Source of the DNA: Rhodanobacter sp. DHG33
GTDB taxonomy: Bacteria; Pseudomonadota; Gammaproteobacteria; Xanthomonadales; Rhodanobacteraceae
Direction of reading: 5' to 3'
DNA length: 64,000 nucleotides
Assembly: GCF_014843005.1 (NCBI RefSeq)
Contig: NZ_JACYXM010000004.1
Span: 64,530-128,529 of the forward strand
In this document: positions 52,880-61,303 of the stretch, one piece after another
Numbering within the stretch: the first letter of the stretch is position 1
Layout: each line of letters starts with the position of its first letter
The notes under the pieces: generated by a model
What the model saw: only the letters and a program-made list of their open reading frames with translations
Database searches by the model: none
What the model was told of the DNA's origin: nothing
Translations under genes and position numbers: made by a program

Positions 52880-53332
52880 ATGAAACGGCGATCGATATTC
52901 CTGCTGTGCCTGACCGTGTTTTCCGTTGCCGGCCTGGCAACGGCTGCGTCCACACCGCCGGCCGGGCACATCACCGGTGTCGGCGGCATCTTTTTCAAGG
53001 CAAAAGATCCCAAAGCGCTGGCAGCCTGGTATCGCGATGTCCTCGGCATGCCGGTGGAAGCCTGGGGCGGCGCGGCGCTCCGCTACGACGCGCCCAAGCA
53101 TCCGCCTGCGCTGGCGTGGAATGCGTTTCCCGCCTCGACGAAGTACTTCGCACCATCGACGAGTGGTTTGATGATCGACTACGCCGTCGACGACATGGAT
53201 GCGTTGCTTGCGCGGCTGCAAGCCAAGGGCGTCAAGGTGCTCAAGCGCGACGACAGCGATCCCAATGGGCGTTTTGCGTGGATCCTGGATCCTGAGGGAA
53301 ACAAGGTCGAGCTCTGGGAGTCTAAGCACTAG
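52880..53332 (+). CDS. Exported VOC-fold protein
   Basis: 150 residues. Signal peptide MKRRSIFLLCLTVFSVAGLATAA. Mature part is a single VOC module: ITGVGGIFFKAKDPKALAAWYRDVLGMPVEAWGG and DYAVDDMDALLARLQAKGVKVLKRDDSDPNGRFAWILDPEGNKVELWE, with the terminal Glu of VELWE in the usual metal-ligand position. GGGGGAGGA precedes the ATG. Function unknown; periplasmic location is inferred from the signal. Followed 27 bases later by repeat copy C. Confidence 0.85.
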   Translation: MKRRSIFLLCLTVFSVAGLATAASTPPAGHITGVGGIFFKAKDPKALAAWYRDVLGMPVEAWGGAALRYDAPKHPPALAWNAFPASTKYFAPSTSGLMIDYAVDDMDALLARLQAKGVKVLKRDDSDPNGRFAWILDPEGNKVELWESKH

Positions 53333-53725
53333 CGGCGGCCGTGATACATACGACGCAATGTTCGCTTTCGACCCAAAGCGGACCTTATGCGACACCCACT
53401 ACACAATGCCGTATAGCTCGCATCCTGAGACCAATTGAATGACTTCGAGCAACCGACCTGCTAGCGCCGATCAGCCACCTCAGAGCAAACTCACCGATCA
53501 CATGCCAAAGCCCTTACCGTGCGACCTGGACGGCGAGGCCATCGATTGCGCCGAGGGACTGGAGCGTGAGGAGGCGCTGCGCGGCTCCTCAATTCGTGTG
53601 CCGCGCTGATGGGCCCCGGAGATCGGCCCTCGCCTGACATTGTGGGTCGGCTTGCGCAAGGGTGCTGAACCGTTTCGCCCTTGCTGTAAAAACTTAGTTC
53701 GCCCAGCTTAGAGACCCTGAGCTGC
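53333..53725. other. Intergenic region with repeat copy C and border of the AT-richer island
   Basis: 393 bases. Contains the repeat at 53359-53384 and an unsupported 56-codon ORF (53439-53609). Base composition shifts towards AT from here to about 59800. Confidence 0.5.
53359..53384 (+). repeat. Palindromic repeat, copy C
   Basis: TGTTCGCTTTCGACCCAAAG followed by CGGACC; one left-arm change; 27 bases after the VOC stop codon. Confidence 0.78.
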
Positions 53726-54037
53726 TTAGGGCCGGCCGGTTCGATTTGCCTGTACCCGCATGCGTCTAATAAGGATACCTAATATCCATACGAGCGCCAC
53801 TTGGATTAGACCAAACGCCGTCAACATAGACAACATGGCGATCGTGTGATCCAAGAGACTAGGATGCATTGACACAATGCTGCCCATCAAAAGTGATGAT
53901 GGCAAGGTTACGATGCCTAACAAAACGCTTGGAAGCAAATGCTCCTGTGTTGATCCGTGGTATATCAAGACAGTGATCCATGCCCACGACGCAAAAACGC
54001 CGAAGACTATTGAATACAAGGTTGCAAAGTACCTCAT
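53726..54037 (-). CDS. Three-helix membrane protein, candidate immunity protein of the RHS toxin
   Basis: 103 residues with three membrane segments (about 4-26, 34-55 and 64-90) and a basic C-terminus (RRMRVQANRTGRP). No family recognised. GGAG and GAGAG lie just before the ATG. It starts 29 bases after the stop of the RHS toxin gene on the same strand and shares the AT-rich composition of that gene. Small unique genes directly downstream of RHS genes usually encode cognate immunity proteins. A membrane location would fit a toxin acting in the periplasm or on the envelope. The role is inferred from position only. Confidence 0.7.
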   Translation of the reverse strand: MRYFATLYSIVFGVFASWAWITVLIYHGSTQEHLLPSVLLGIVTLPSSLLMGSIVSMHPSLLDHTIAMLSMLTAFGLIQVALVWILGILIRRMRVQANRTGRP

Positions 54038-54066
54038 CTCTCAGAACTCCATCTGCGACTATGTTT

Positions 54067-56880
54067 TTAGTGTATGCGTTGAATGGTGGGGCCACTATGC
54101 AACAAGAGATTGTTGGCAAAAAATCCGGGCGGAAGAACTCCGTTGGTTTGAGCATCGATCCCCACGCCACCAGCTTGCAACGCTCGTGATGCGGCGATGG
54201 AGCATTGCGTGGTGAAACTTGACGGATTCCAAGACCAAAGATAGCGACTCCGCTCACGCGCTGCAGCTTGGTCAAATGCTTGGTCATCTGGGACATAGAT
54301 TCGCCAGATCTCGGATGGCGCCATACCTTCATCCCTTTCGGTATCTTCGAAGCCTTCCTTTTGGTTTTTTCCCCAAATGAAGCCATTGGCTGGGAATTGG
54401 CTAAGAATTACTTCCGTCGAATTATCCTCAGTAACCATTACATGCCCAACCTTGCTACCGTGAGCCCGCCAAATGTATACATCGACATAACGCAGGCCAG
54501 CTGGATCAACTGCGTCGATAGGATCCCCGCCCACGTAAGCGTATGTATTGATACCACCCGACATACCCGATGGATCGCTTTCCATGTATCGCCCAGTCGT
54601 CGAGTCGTAGTCACGGAATCCGTTACTCCACAGCCCCGTCTCCGCGTCGTAATACTGGCCGGGGAAACGCAAGTTATACGTGTAGCCTGTTGAACTGGTT
54701 GGTTCTTGTTCGCCAAAAGGGTTGTTCAACCAAATCCACTGCCAGATGAGGATTCCCGCGCTGTTGGTGATCGCGCGAGGCGCACCCAGATGGTCAGCTG
54801 TTACATAATTGACGGTGGTGCTTACGCTGGACGAGTCGACTACTGCGACCGGAAGGTCACCAGCCCAGACGTAGTCGCGCGCGTTGCTTCCATACTCACC
54901 GACAAGGTGATTTTGCTCGTCATAGGCAAAGCGCTCTGTCACAGAGGTGCCCAGCTGCGTAGCCATCTTTTGGATGCGCTCGCCCAGCGCATTGTAAATA
55001 TAGGTGCCAACCGTGTTGCCGTTGGCTTGCGTCAAAGTGAGCCGGTTACGTCCGTTGTATCCATACCCAAAAGACAGGCCTGCGTTGCTGAGACCTGTTG
55101 TATTGCCATTGGCATCGTTGACCCTGACACTGTTGCCCACGCTGCTGAGTTGATGGGTATCGGAGGTATAGCCATAGGCTCCGTTTGCATAGATGCCGCC
55201 GGATTTACTGAGCCGATCACCGGTTGTGTTGTAGGTTAAGGTCTGGATTGGATTGCCGTTGGAGTCATCCACTTCGACCAGCCGTGACAGTGCGTCGTAG
55301 TGGTACGTTTCATTTGCTGGGGAAGCGCCTACTGTGTTGCCCTCGGCTGCAATGCGTCCCATGGCGTCACGAGCGAAGTGGAGGTTCAGTGCGGGACTCG
55401 TGATATCCGTCAACGCATACGTTGCGTCATAGGTGCGAGTCACCATCTGGCCGTTTCCTAGGGTGTAGCTAGCGATGGGACCGAACGGCCGATAAGTAAT
55501 GTCACTGACGACGGTTTGTATACCGCCGCTCGGTGGTGTGACCTGCACACTCGTCAGTTGGCCCAGAGAATTGTAGGTATTGGCGACAACGGTGCTATCC
55601 GGCTCAGTCATCTGTCGCAAGCGACCGCCTGGCGTATAGGCATAGCTAGTAACATCGGTGTTGGCGATCATGATTTGCCGCTTCTGGATTACATGGCCTA
55701 GAGCGTCGTAGCAATAGACTGTAGTAACAGCATTCTCCACAACGCGGGTAAGACGCCCGGTGGGGGCGCTGCTGGTGCACCCGGTAACACTGTTGGCCTC
55801 ATCATAGGCATAGCCAACATTGAGTGTCGTGTCGACATATGCGGTACCCGTCGGGCGGTTTAGCGCGTCGTAGGTTGTGGTGCTGGTGATGCCGTTGGCA
55901 TCGGTATGGGTCAGTCGGTTGCCGGCTGCGTCGTAGGTATCAGCGCTTGCGCCAGTATCAGGACTTTGCAAGCCCGTGCGGTGACCCAGGCCGTCATAGC
56001 TGTACGTGGTCGTTAGGTTGCTCGGGTCCGTCACGCTCGTCAGATTGTCGCTAGCATCATGGCCGAAGGCTGTCGTGGTGTTCTGCGTTCCGGCATTTGT
56101 ACCGTTGGCGTCGTCGACGCTGCTGATCACTCGCTCCAACGCGTCATAACGCTGGGTGTGCTGTGCTCCCACCGCGTCTACACTATGAGTTGGATGGCCC
56201 GCCGCATCATAACCATCGGGATAGCTGTAGCTGAGTCGCTTATGACCCAGCGCATCTGTCAGGGTTAGTAGCTGGCTGAGACTGGTAAAGGTGCGCGAAA
56301 TCGTGCTGGTGAGTGCGTTCGATGGGTCGAACGTTTCTTCTTTGGTGCGATTGCCAGCCGCGTCCAAGGTGTAGTGGATGTGATTCCCTGCCCCATCGGT
56401 AATATCAGTGAGGCGTCGCGCGTTGTCGTAGGTGTACGTCAGAACGACACCATCAGCATCTTGCGTCCGCGTCAGATCACCGGCCTCATCATAGGTCAAC
56501 GTGGCCGCAGATGGTGTGCCTGTGCTGTCACGAGTGGTCGTCGCCGGCCATTCCTGTGGGGTATAGGTAATGGTGGTGACAACTCCATTGGGGTCCGTAA
56601 TTTGGCCAGGGTTACCGAAGCTGTCATAGCTGCCATAGGTCGTGACGTGACCAACGGCATCCGTCACGGTGGCTAAGCGCCCCTGTGCATCGTACGTGTA
56701 GTGTGTGACATCAGTGACGTCGGTACGCGGACCATCGATGGCTTCGACCAACCCTTGAGCGTTATAGGTACGTGTCCATGTGCTTTCTGATGCCGCGGCA
56801 TGTGCCAGATCGGCACAAAAGACCATGGCCAAACTCAGTGCGAGCTTCGTGTTGCGATAGGTGCGTGATGCCATCCTCAT
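54067..56880 (-). CDS. RHS-repeat protein with C-terminal toxin-like domain (second half of a split RHS)
   Basis: 937 residues with its own Sec signal (RNTKLALSLAMVFCADLAHA). Residues about 30-700 are YD repeats (YTYDAQGRLATVTDAVGHVT type). The RHS core (about 715-796) contains TADHLGAPRAITN, RFPGQYYDAETGL, NGFRDYDSTTGRYMESDPSG and GGDPIDAVDPAGL. After PAGL a unique 141-residue tail begins: GSKVGHVMVTED (His813) and TQCSIAASRALQAGG (Cys893). This His-then-Cys order would fit a circularly permuted NlpC/P60 or papain-like hydrolase, but that is a low-confidence reading. AAGGAG precedes the ATG. Starts 6 bases after the first RHS gene. Confidence 0.9.
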   Translation of the reverse strand: MRMASRTYRNTKLALSLAMVFCADLAHAAASESTWTRTYNAQGLVEAIDGPRTDVTDVTHYTYDAQGRLATVTDAVGHVTTYGSYDSFGNPGQITDPNGVVTTITYTPQEWPATTTRDSTGTPSAATLTYDEAGDLTRTQDADGVVLTYTYDNARRLTDITDGAGNHIHYTLDAAGNRTKEETFDPSNALTSTISRTFTSLSQLLTLTDALGHKRLSYSYPDGYDAAGHPTHSVDAVGAQHTQRYDALERVISSVDDANGTNAGTQNTTTAFGHDASDNLTSVTDPSNLTTTYSYDGLGHRTGLQSPDTGASADTYDAAGNRLTHTDANGITSTTTYDALNRPTGTAYVDTTLNVGYAYDEANSVTGCTSSAPTGRLTRVVENAVTTVYCYDALGHVIQKRQIMIANTDVTSYAYTPGGRLRQMTEPDSTVVANTYNSLGQLTSVQVTPPSGGIQTVVSDITYRPFGPIASYTLGNGQMVTRTYDATYALTDITSPALNLHFARDAMGRIAAEGNTVGASPANETYHYDALSRLVEVDDSNGNPIQTLTYNTTGDRLSKSGGIYANGAYGYTSDTHQLSSVGNSVRVNDANGNTTGLSNAGLSFGYGYNGRNRLTLTQANGNTVGTYIYNALGERIQKMATQLGTSVTERFAYDEQNHLVGEYGSNARDYVWAGDLPVAVVDSSSVSTTVNYVTADHLGAPRAITNSAGILIWQWIWLNNPFGEQEPTSSTGYTYNLRFPGQYYDAETGLWSNGFRDYDSTTGRYMESDPSGMSGGINTYAYVGGDPIDAVDPAGLRYVDVYIWRAHGSKVGHVMVTEDNSTEVILSQFPANGFIWGKNQKEGFEDTERDEGMAPSEIWRIYVPDDQAFDQAAARERSRYLWSWNPSSFTTQCSIAASRALQAGGVGIDAQTNGVLPPGFFANNLLLHSGPTIQRIH

Positions 56881-56886
56881 GGCGAC

Positions 56887-58506
56887 TTACTCCTTGTTGT
56901 CGTGCACGGTGGTGGATGTCGGGCGACCTTGGCTGTCGTAGCCGTACGTGGTGGTCCGATCCGAGGTACTCACCGTCTGGCGCAAGTAGGGCCAAGTGGG
57001 ATTCCATGTCGTGGTGATCGTGCGGACTTGGGGGGTACCCTGTGCCTCCACGCGCGTGATTTCGCGCCCCAGGGTGTCATAGGTATAGGCCGTAACATGT
57101 CCCAGCGCATCGGTCTGGGTCTGCACCTGCCCGCTGGTCGTATAGGCAAAGGATGAGTTGCTGGCTGGGCAGCTGGCCGTGGGCTGCCCGGCAATAGAAG
57201 TGACTCGTTTGACGCCTTGGATCACCTGATAGGTGAAGGTAACGCCATGCCCCAGCGCATTTGTAACAGTGCTCGTGCCATCACTGTTGTAGCTCACCGT
57301 GGTCAAATCGGCTCCACCGGCATGTTGGCTGGAGGTGGCGCGACCTTGCGTATCGTAGGACCAGGACGAATAGGCAATGCCGCGCTCGTCGGTGACGCCA
57401 GTCAGCAAGGCGTCGTTGTTCGAATCACCATAGGCATAGATACGCGTGGAGGTATGGTTGGCACGAGTTTTAGCGACTCCGGTGAGCTGATAGGTGTACT
57501 GCGGCGTGACGTTCCATGTATACGCCACTGTCAGGTCACCTGCTGCCAGCTGGGTCGCCAGGCCGTACGTCGAAGTGTTCCACGTCATCGTGTGACCGCG
57601 TGAATCGGTGACCGTGACGCTGCCGCTGTTATCCGGATTGGTCGTATAGGCCAACGTCTGCGCCAATCCATTAGCTTGCTGGTACTTCACCAAGTGCCCG
57701 GAAGTGTTGAAGGTGAACTTCTCATTGGCCGGTGACGTATAAACCCATTGGCCGTTGACTTGATCTATGCGGCCCAACTCGGTTGGCTCGGCGGTCGCCA
57801 CATTGTTGTTCACTTTGAACAGCGAGGAATGACCGTCATCGAAGTAGATTTGCAGGACATTATCTCCAGCAACCAAAAGGGTGCTGTAGCTATGTGTCCA
57901 ATAGCCCGGGCCCGAGTTGTAATAGCGAACGAACCGAAGTTCGCCGTCGGCATCCTGGTAGTCCGTCTCGGACTCAAACACATTGCCCACGGCGGCATTG
58001 ATCGGATCACCGACACTCTTGCAGACAATGGCACCACCTGTCACCTGGGCGCTATCGGAGTCACCCAACTCTTTGCGGCTCTGATCGTCTGTGGGGTCTT
58101 CGCAAAGTCCAGTACTAGGGTTATAGGTCTGGGCATCCGTGCAGTTATCACCAGCCTGCGAGATAGTGTCGTCATTGGTGAAAGTTTGCGTACTCCCATC
58201 TACTAGGTATGTGACAGTAGCTGTTGCCTCGCAGTCGTACAGTGCCGTGTTAGGTGGTTCGCTATAAATCAATGTCGGTGACGTGTAGGGCGAAGGTGCG
58301 ACAGTTTCGTCAGGCCCCTCCAATTCCTGGGTGAGGGCAGCCTCCAATTGTGGATACATGACCCTGCACGCCGCATCTGGAGTGGGGTAATGGACCCCAT
58401 CGGCCACATCGCCGTTTGTACCTGTGATGAGGTAGTAATACTGATCATCGGCGTGCGCAACCGACGCGACAAGCAGCGCAAAAAGAATGAACGCGATGCG
58501 TTTCAT
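56887..58506 (-). CDS. RHS protein N-terminal half (DUF6531-like), separately exported
   Basis: 539 residues with a signal peptide (MKRIAFILFALLVASVAHA). About 25-165 is a Cys-containing region unlike known domains. About 170-290 resembles the DUF6531/RHS N-terminal plug: VGDPINAAVGNVFESETDYQ, RFVRYYNSGPGYWTHSYST, FDDGHSSLFKVN. YD repeats follow to the stop (YTYDTLGREITRVEAQG, YGYDSQGRPTSTTV). The protein ends in the middle of the repeat region and the second gene resumes it after a new signal peptide, so a normally single RHS polypeptide is split. AAGGAAAGGG precedes ATG 58506. Confidence 0.9.
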   Translation of the reverse strand: MKRIAFILFALLVASVAHADDQYYYLITGTNGDVADGVHYPTPDAACRVMYPQLEAALTQELEGPDETVAPSPYTSPTLIYSEPPNTALYDCEATATVTYLVDGSTQTFTNDDTISQAGDNCTDAQTYNPSTGLCEDPTDDQSRKELGDSDSAQVTGGAIVCKSVGDPINAAVGNVFESETDYQDADGELRFVRYYNSGPGYWTHSYSTLLVAGDNVLQIYFDDGHSSLFKVNNNVATAEPTELGRIDQVNGQWVYTSPANEKFTFNTSGHLVKYQQANGLAQTLAYTTNPDNSGSVTVTDSRGHTMTWNTSTYGLATQLAAGDLTVAYTWNVTPQYTYQLTGVAKTRANHTSTRIYAYGDSNNDALLTGVTDERGIAYSSWSYDTQGRATSSQHAGGADLTTVSYNSDGTSTVTNALGHGVTFTYQVIQGVKRVTSIAGQPTASCPASNSSFAYTTSGQVQTQTDALGHVTAYTYDTLGREITRVEAQGTPQVRTITTTWNPTWPYLRQTVSTSDRTTTYGYDSQGRPTSTTVHDNKE

Positions 58507-58965
58507 GCTTACCCTTTCCTTGGTTGTGATAACTCTTCCTTCACGCTCGCGACAGCGGTCCGAGCACATACTTGGATCAAGTTCTACACGACCGCTCGGC
58601 CGCCATCTATCAGGTTCTGCCTTGGGGGCTGTAGGTCAATCCCGACATTCCCAGATGTGAGAAGCCCGACACTCCCAGTACCGAGCACTCGGCGGAACCT
58701 TGGCGAAAAGTAGCGGATTACCGATGTTCAGATCATTTACTGGCGAGTGCCTCTCTGCCTTGCTGCAGAGGCCGAAGTGTCCCGGTCGCCGGCCTGCGCC
58801 TGACTTGTGCACGTCGGCGTCGCCTGACAGCCAGGACAACGGCATGTTCAGCTGACGCCGCGCTCGATGCTGTAGGCGCAAATCTATGCAATGAATGCGA
58901 GGGAGCATCCCTGAGATCTAGGGTTGACTCGATGTGGGAGCTGTCAGTTCAGGCCAATGTCCGAT
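58507..58965. other. Non-coding stretch upstream of the RHS genes
   Basis: 459 bases. Presumably the RHS promoter and decayed DNA; short ORFs here have no recognisable similarity. Confidence 0.5.
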
Positions 58966-59445
58966 CTAGCGAAAATCCCTCGACTTTGCCTCAAGCGATG
59001 ACCAGAGCCCAGAGAGATCTCGCATGTGCTGCACGATAACGGGCGCATTGCCATCCACTTGCTACCATTCGCCTTTCACGACGAGCAAATTCGAAGTAAG
59101 AAAGATCTGACGATAGGTTTCGCCTACCTCCCGCCAGACAATCAAGTTGATAAGGCCGTGCCCGCTCTCCATGGACACGATGGTCACACCACTAGTTGTT
59201 GAAGGGCGCTGGCGCATGACAACCAATCCAGCGACTCGCACCCAGCTCCCGTTCGGACAACCGCGCAGCGCTCGGCCGTCCAGGCAACGCGCCGCACGTA
59301 AGCGAGAACGAAGCTGCCGCATCGGATGGCGGCCAAGGCTCATGTCAACTCGAGCGTAGTCGGCTCCGGTGTCCTCGAGCTGGCTAGGTAGCGGCAATAC
59401 AACCGACGCTTCGCATGGGCTCTCGTTGCCGAAGAGTGCAATTGG
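58966..59445 (-). pseudogene. dnaE2: dnaE2 3' remnant (error-prone DNA polymerase C-terminus) with in-frame stop
   Basis: Reading on the minus strand from about 59445: LFGNES, EASVVLPLPSQLEDTGADYA, SLGRHPMRQLRSRL, NGSWVRVAGLVVMRQRPSTT, GLINLIVWREVGETYRQ, LLVVKGEW, then a TAG (59062-59064). The same frame continues QVDGNAPVIVQHMRDLSGLW and ends KSRDFR with a stop at 58966. These are the OB-fold and tail segments of the DnaE2 polymerase, including the usual SRDFR ending. Everything N-terminal is missing. Truncation plus the nonsense codon mark it as a pseudogene. Confidence 0.85.
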
Positions 59446-59780
59446 ACTTCGACACCTTCGTCGCCGATTGCCAGCACATTGAATCCGCCACCTGGAAAAA
59501 CAAACACGGCCGTGCCGTTTTCTCTGATTTTTGGCGGGTAAACGGTCATCGTCGGGGCAGTGATATTTTCGACGTTGCGACCTTCAATCACCTCGGGACC
59601 CGTCACCGGTGGGCGCGCAACCTCCAAACCTATCGGCTATAGCGGCACTTGTTCAAGTGGCGGATCGGATTGCCAGACAGGGGCGGGCTTGGGCGACAAG
59701 TTAGACTGAGCCACGGCTGCGCATGTATGGACCGCGCTGAAGGCCAGGACGACAGCCAAGACTTTTCGCACCATGTTCAT
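59446..59780 (-). pseudogene. Secreted alpha/beta-hydrolase (BD-FAE-like esterase) 5' remnant with in-frame stop
   Basis: ATG 59780 opens a signal peptide (MNMVRKVLAVVLAFSAVHTC, then AAVAQ). The frame continues KPAPVWQSDPPLEQVPL, hits TAG at 59637-59639 and resumes PIGLEVARPPVTGPEVIEG, RNVENITAPTMTVYPP, NGTAVFVFPGGGFNVLAIGDEG. The N-V-x-x-P-T-x-x-V-Y and PGGG motifs are those of secreted acetyl/feruloyl esterase-like hydrolases; the stop most likely replaced the Trp of the usual W-P-G. After EGVEV similarity ends abruptly and DnaE2 sequence begins. Confidence 0.75.
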
Positions 59781-59880
59781 GCCGCACCTTTGGTCGCAAA
59801 GTCAGACATGAAGTGCCCTGCGAGATTGGCATTTTCGGCCAACTGAAAAGTCGAGAACGGGCATGATGCAACCTAGATTT

Positions 59881-59906
59881 CGCCCGCTTTCGACCCAAAG
59901 CAGCCC
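59881..59906 (+). repeat. Palindromic repeat, copy D (degenerate)
   Basis: CGCCCGCTTTCGACCCAAAG followed by CAGCCC; the outer arm bases have decayed, the core GCTTTCGACCCAAAGC is intact. Confidence 0.7.
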
Positions 59907-60025
59907 CCCCTAACCAAACCCGCAAGCAAGCAGACAGCTACCTGCATCCCAGTCTCGAAAACAGAGACTGTCCGCTCCTAGCATGAGATCGATGTTCCAG
60001 TGCGGGACCTTCTGGGGAGCATGCG

Positions 60026-61192
60026 ATGCTGCAGACCTTGGCTGTCGCCAACTACCGTTCGATACGATCCCTGGTCGTCCCGCTTGGACGGCTGAACCTG
60101 ATCACCGGCCCGAACGGCAGCGGCAAATCGAATCTCTATCGCGCGTTGCGGCTGCTGGCGGAAGCGGCCTGCGGTGGTGTGGTCGGGGCGTTGGCGCGCG
60201 AGGGCGGTTTGTCCTCCACCCTTTGGGCCGGTCCCGAGCACGTATCCGAACGCATGCGGCGAGGCGAGGTGCCGGTCCAGGGTGTCGTTCGGCAAGAGCC
60301 CGTCAATTTGAAGCTGGGGTTCGCCGGCGAGGATTTCGGTTATGCCATGGACCTCGGGTTTCCGCCGCCGCCCACTGCACCGGCCTTCGCCCTCGATCCG
60401 GAGTTCAAGCGCGAGGCGATCTGGAGCGGCCTCTTCCTGAGGTCATCCAACGTGCTCATCGATCGCCGGGGGCCGCTGGCGCGTGTTCGGGACGGGCGCG
60501 CCTGGCGGGTCGTTTCCGACCATCTCAGTGGCTTCGAGAGCCTGCTCACCCAGGTTGCCGATCCGGAGCGCGCGCCGGAGGCGATTCGCGTGCGCGAAGC
60601 CATCCGGGCGTGGCGCTTCTACGACCACTTCCGCTCGGACCGCGATGCGCCGGCGAGACAGGCGCAATTGGGAACGCGCACGGTGGTGATGGGCCACGAT
60701 GGCGCGGACCTCGCCGCGGCCTGGGAAACCATCAAGGAGATCGGCAACCCGGAAGCGCTCCACGCGGCGGTCGAGGATGCCTTCCCGGGAGCGAAGGTAA
60801 GCATTTCCATTGGCGACGGTGGTCGCTTCACGCTCATGTTTTCGCAGCATGACCTGCTGCGGCCGCTCTCCGCCATGGAGCTGTCCGATGGAACGCTGCG
60901 CTACCTGCTGCTGATCGCCGCACTACACACCCCCAGGCCGCCGCCACTGATGGTGTTGAACGAACCCGAGACCAGCCTGCATCCGGATCTACTGCCGGCA
61001 CTCGCCCGCCTCATCATTCACGCCTCTTCGCGCAGCCAGGTGTGGGTGGTGTCGCATGCACCGCGGTTGATCGCCGCATTGGAGGCCGCTCCCGACTGTC
61101 AGACGATTGCGCTGGAGAAGGACTTCAGCCAGACACGCATCGTGGGGCAGCGGCCGCTGGATGAGCCTGCGTGGTACTGGCCGGAAAGGTAA
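60026..61192 (+). CDS. AAA-family ATPase (RecF/ABC-type, AAA_21)
   Basis: 388 residues. Walker A GPNGSGKS (28-35) follows NYRSIRSLVVPLGRLNLI. The ABC-like signature is LSDGTLRYLLL, with Walker B-type VLNEPETSLHPDLLPAL and a switch His in VWVVSHAPRLI. Between them lies a variable insertion of about 200 residues. This layout fits single-gene SMC/RecF-like ATPases related to OLD-type proteins, but no TOPRIM domain or partner gene is seen. It may act in DNA maintenance or defence; unknown. It stands alone between a pseudogene scar and a YCII gene. Confidence 0.85.
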   Translation: MLQTLAVANYRSIRSLVVPLGRLNLITGPNGSGKSNLYRALRLLAEAACGGVVGALAREGGLSSTLWAGPEHVSERMRRGEVPVQGVVRQEPVNLKLGFAGEDFGYAMDLGFPPPPTAPAFALDPEFKREAIWSGLFLRSSNVLIDRRGPLARVRDGRAWRVVSDHLSGFESLLTQVADPERAPEAIRVREAIRAWRFYDHFRSDRDAPARQAQLGTRTVVMGHDGADLAAAWETIKEIGNPEALHAAVEDAFPGAKVSISIGDGGRFTLMFSQHDLLRPLSAMELSDGTLRYLLLIAALHTPRPPPLMVLNEPETSLHPDLLPALARLIIHASSRSQVWVVSHAPRLIAALEAAPDCQTIALEKDFSQTRIVGQRPLDEPAWYWPER

Positions 61193-61303
61193 GCGTGGCG
61201 AATCCGGATTTTTCCGGGCGGGCTGTCGAATTCAGACCTCGCCATTCGTCGTCGTAATGAAGGCAGGGCAACCGCCCCGGCTGAATACCCTCAGGAGAAG
61301 ACA

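Noticed and set aside
53439-53609. 56-codon ORF (MTSSNRPASADQ...)
   Set aside because: No Shine-Dalgarno, no recognised similarity, and it lies in a decayed intergenic stretch next to a repeat.
58636-58908. 90-codon minus-strand ORF upstream of the RHS genes
   Set aside because: Composition is not protein-like and no similarity is apparent.
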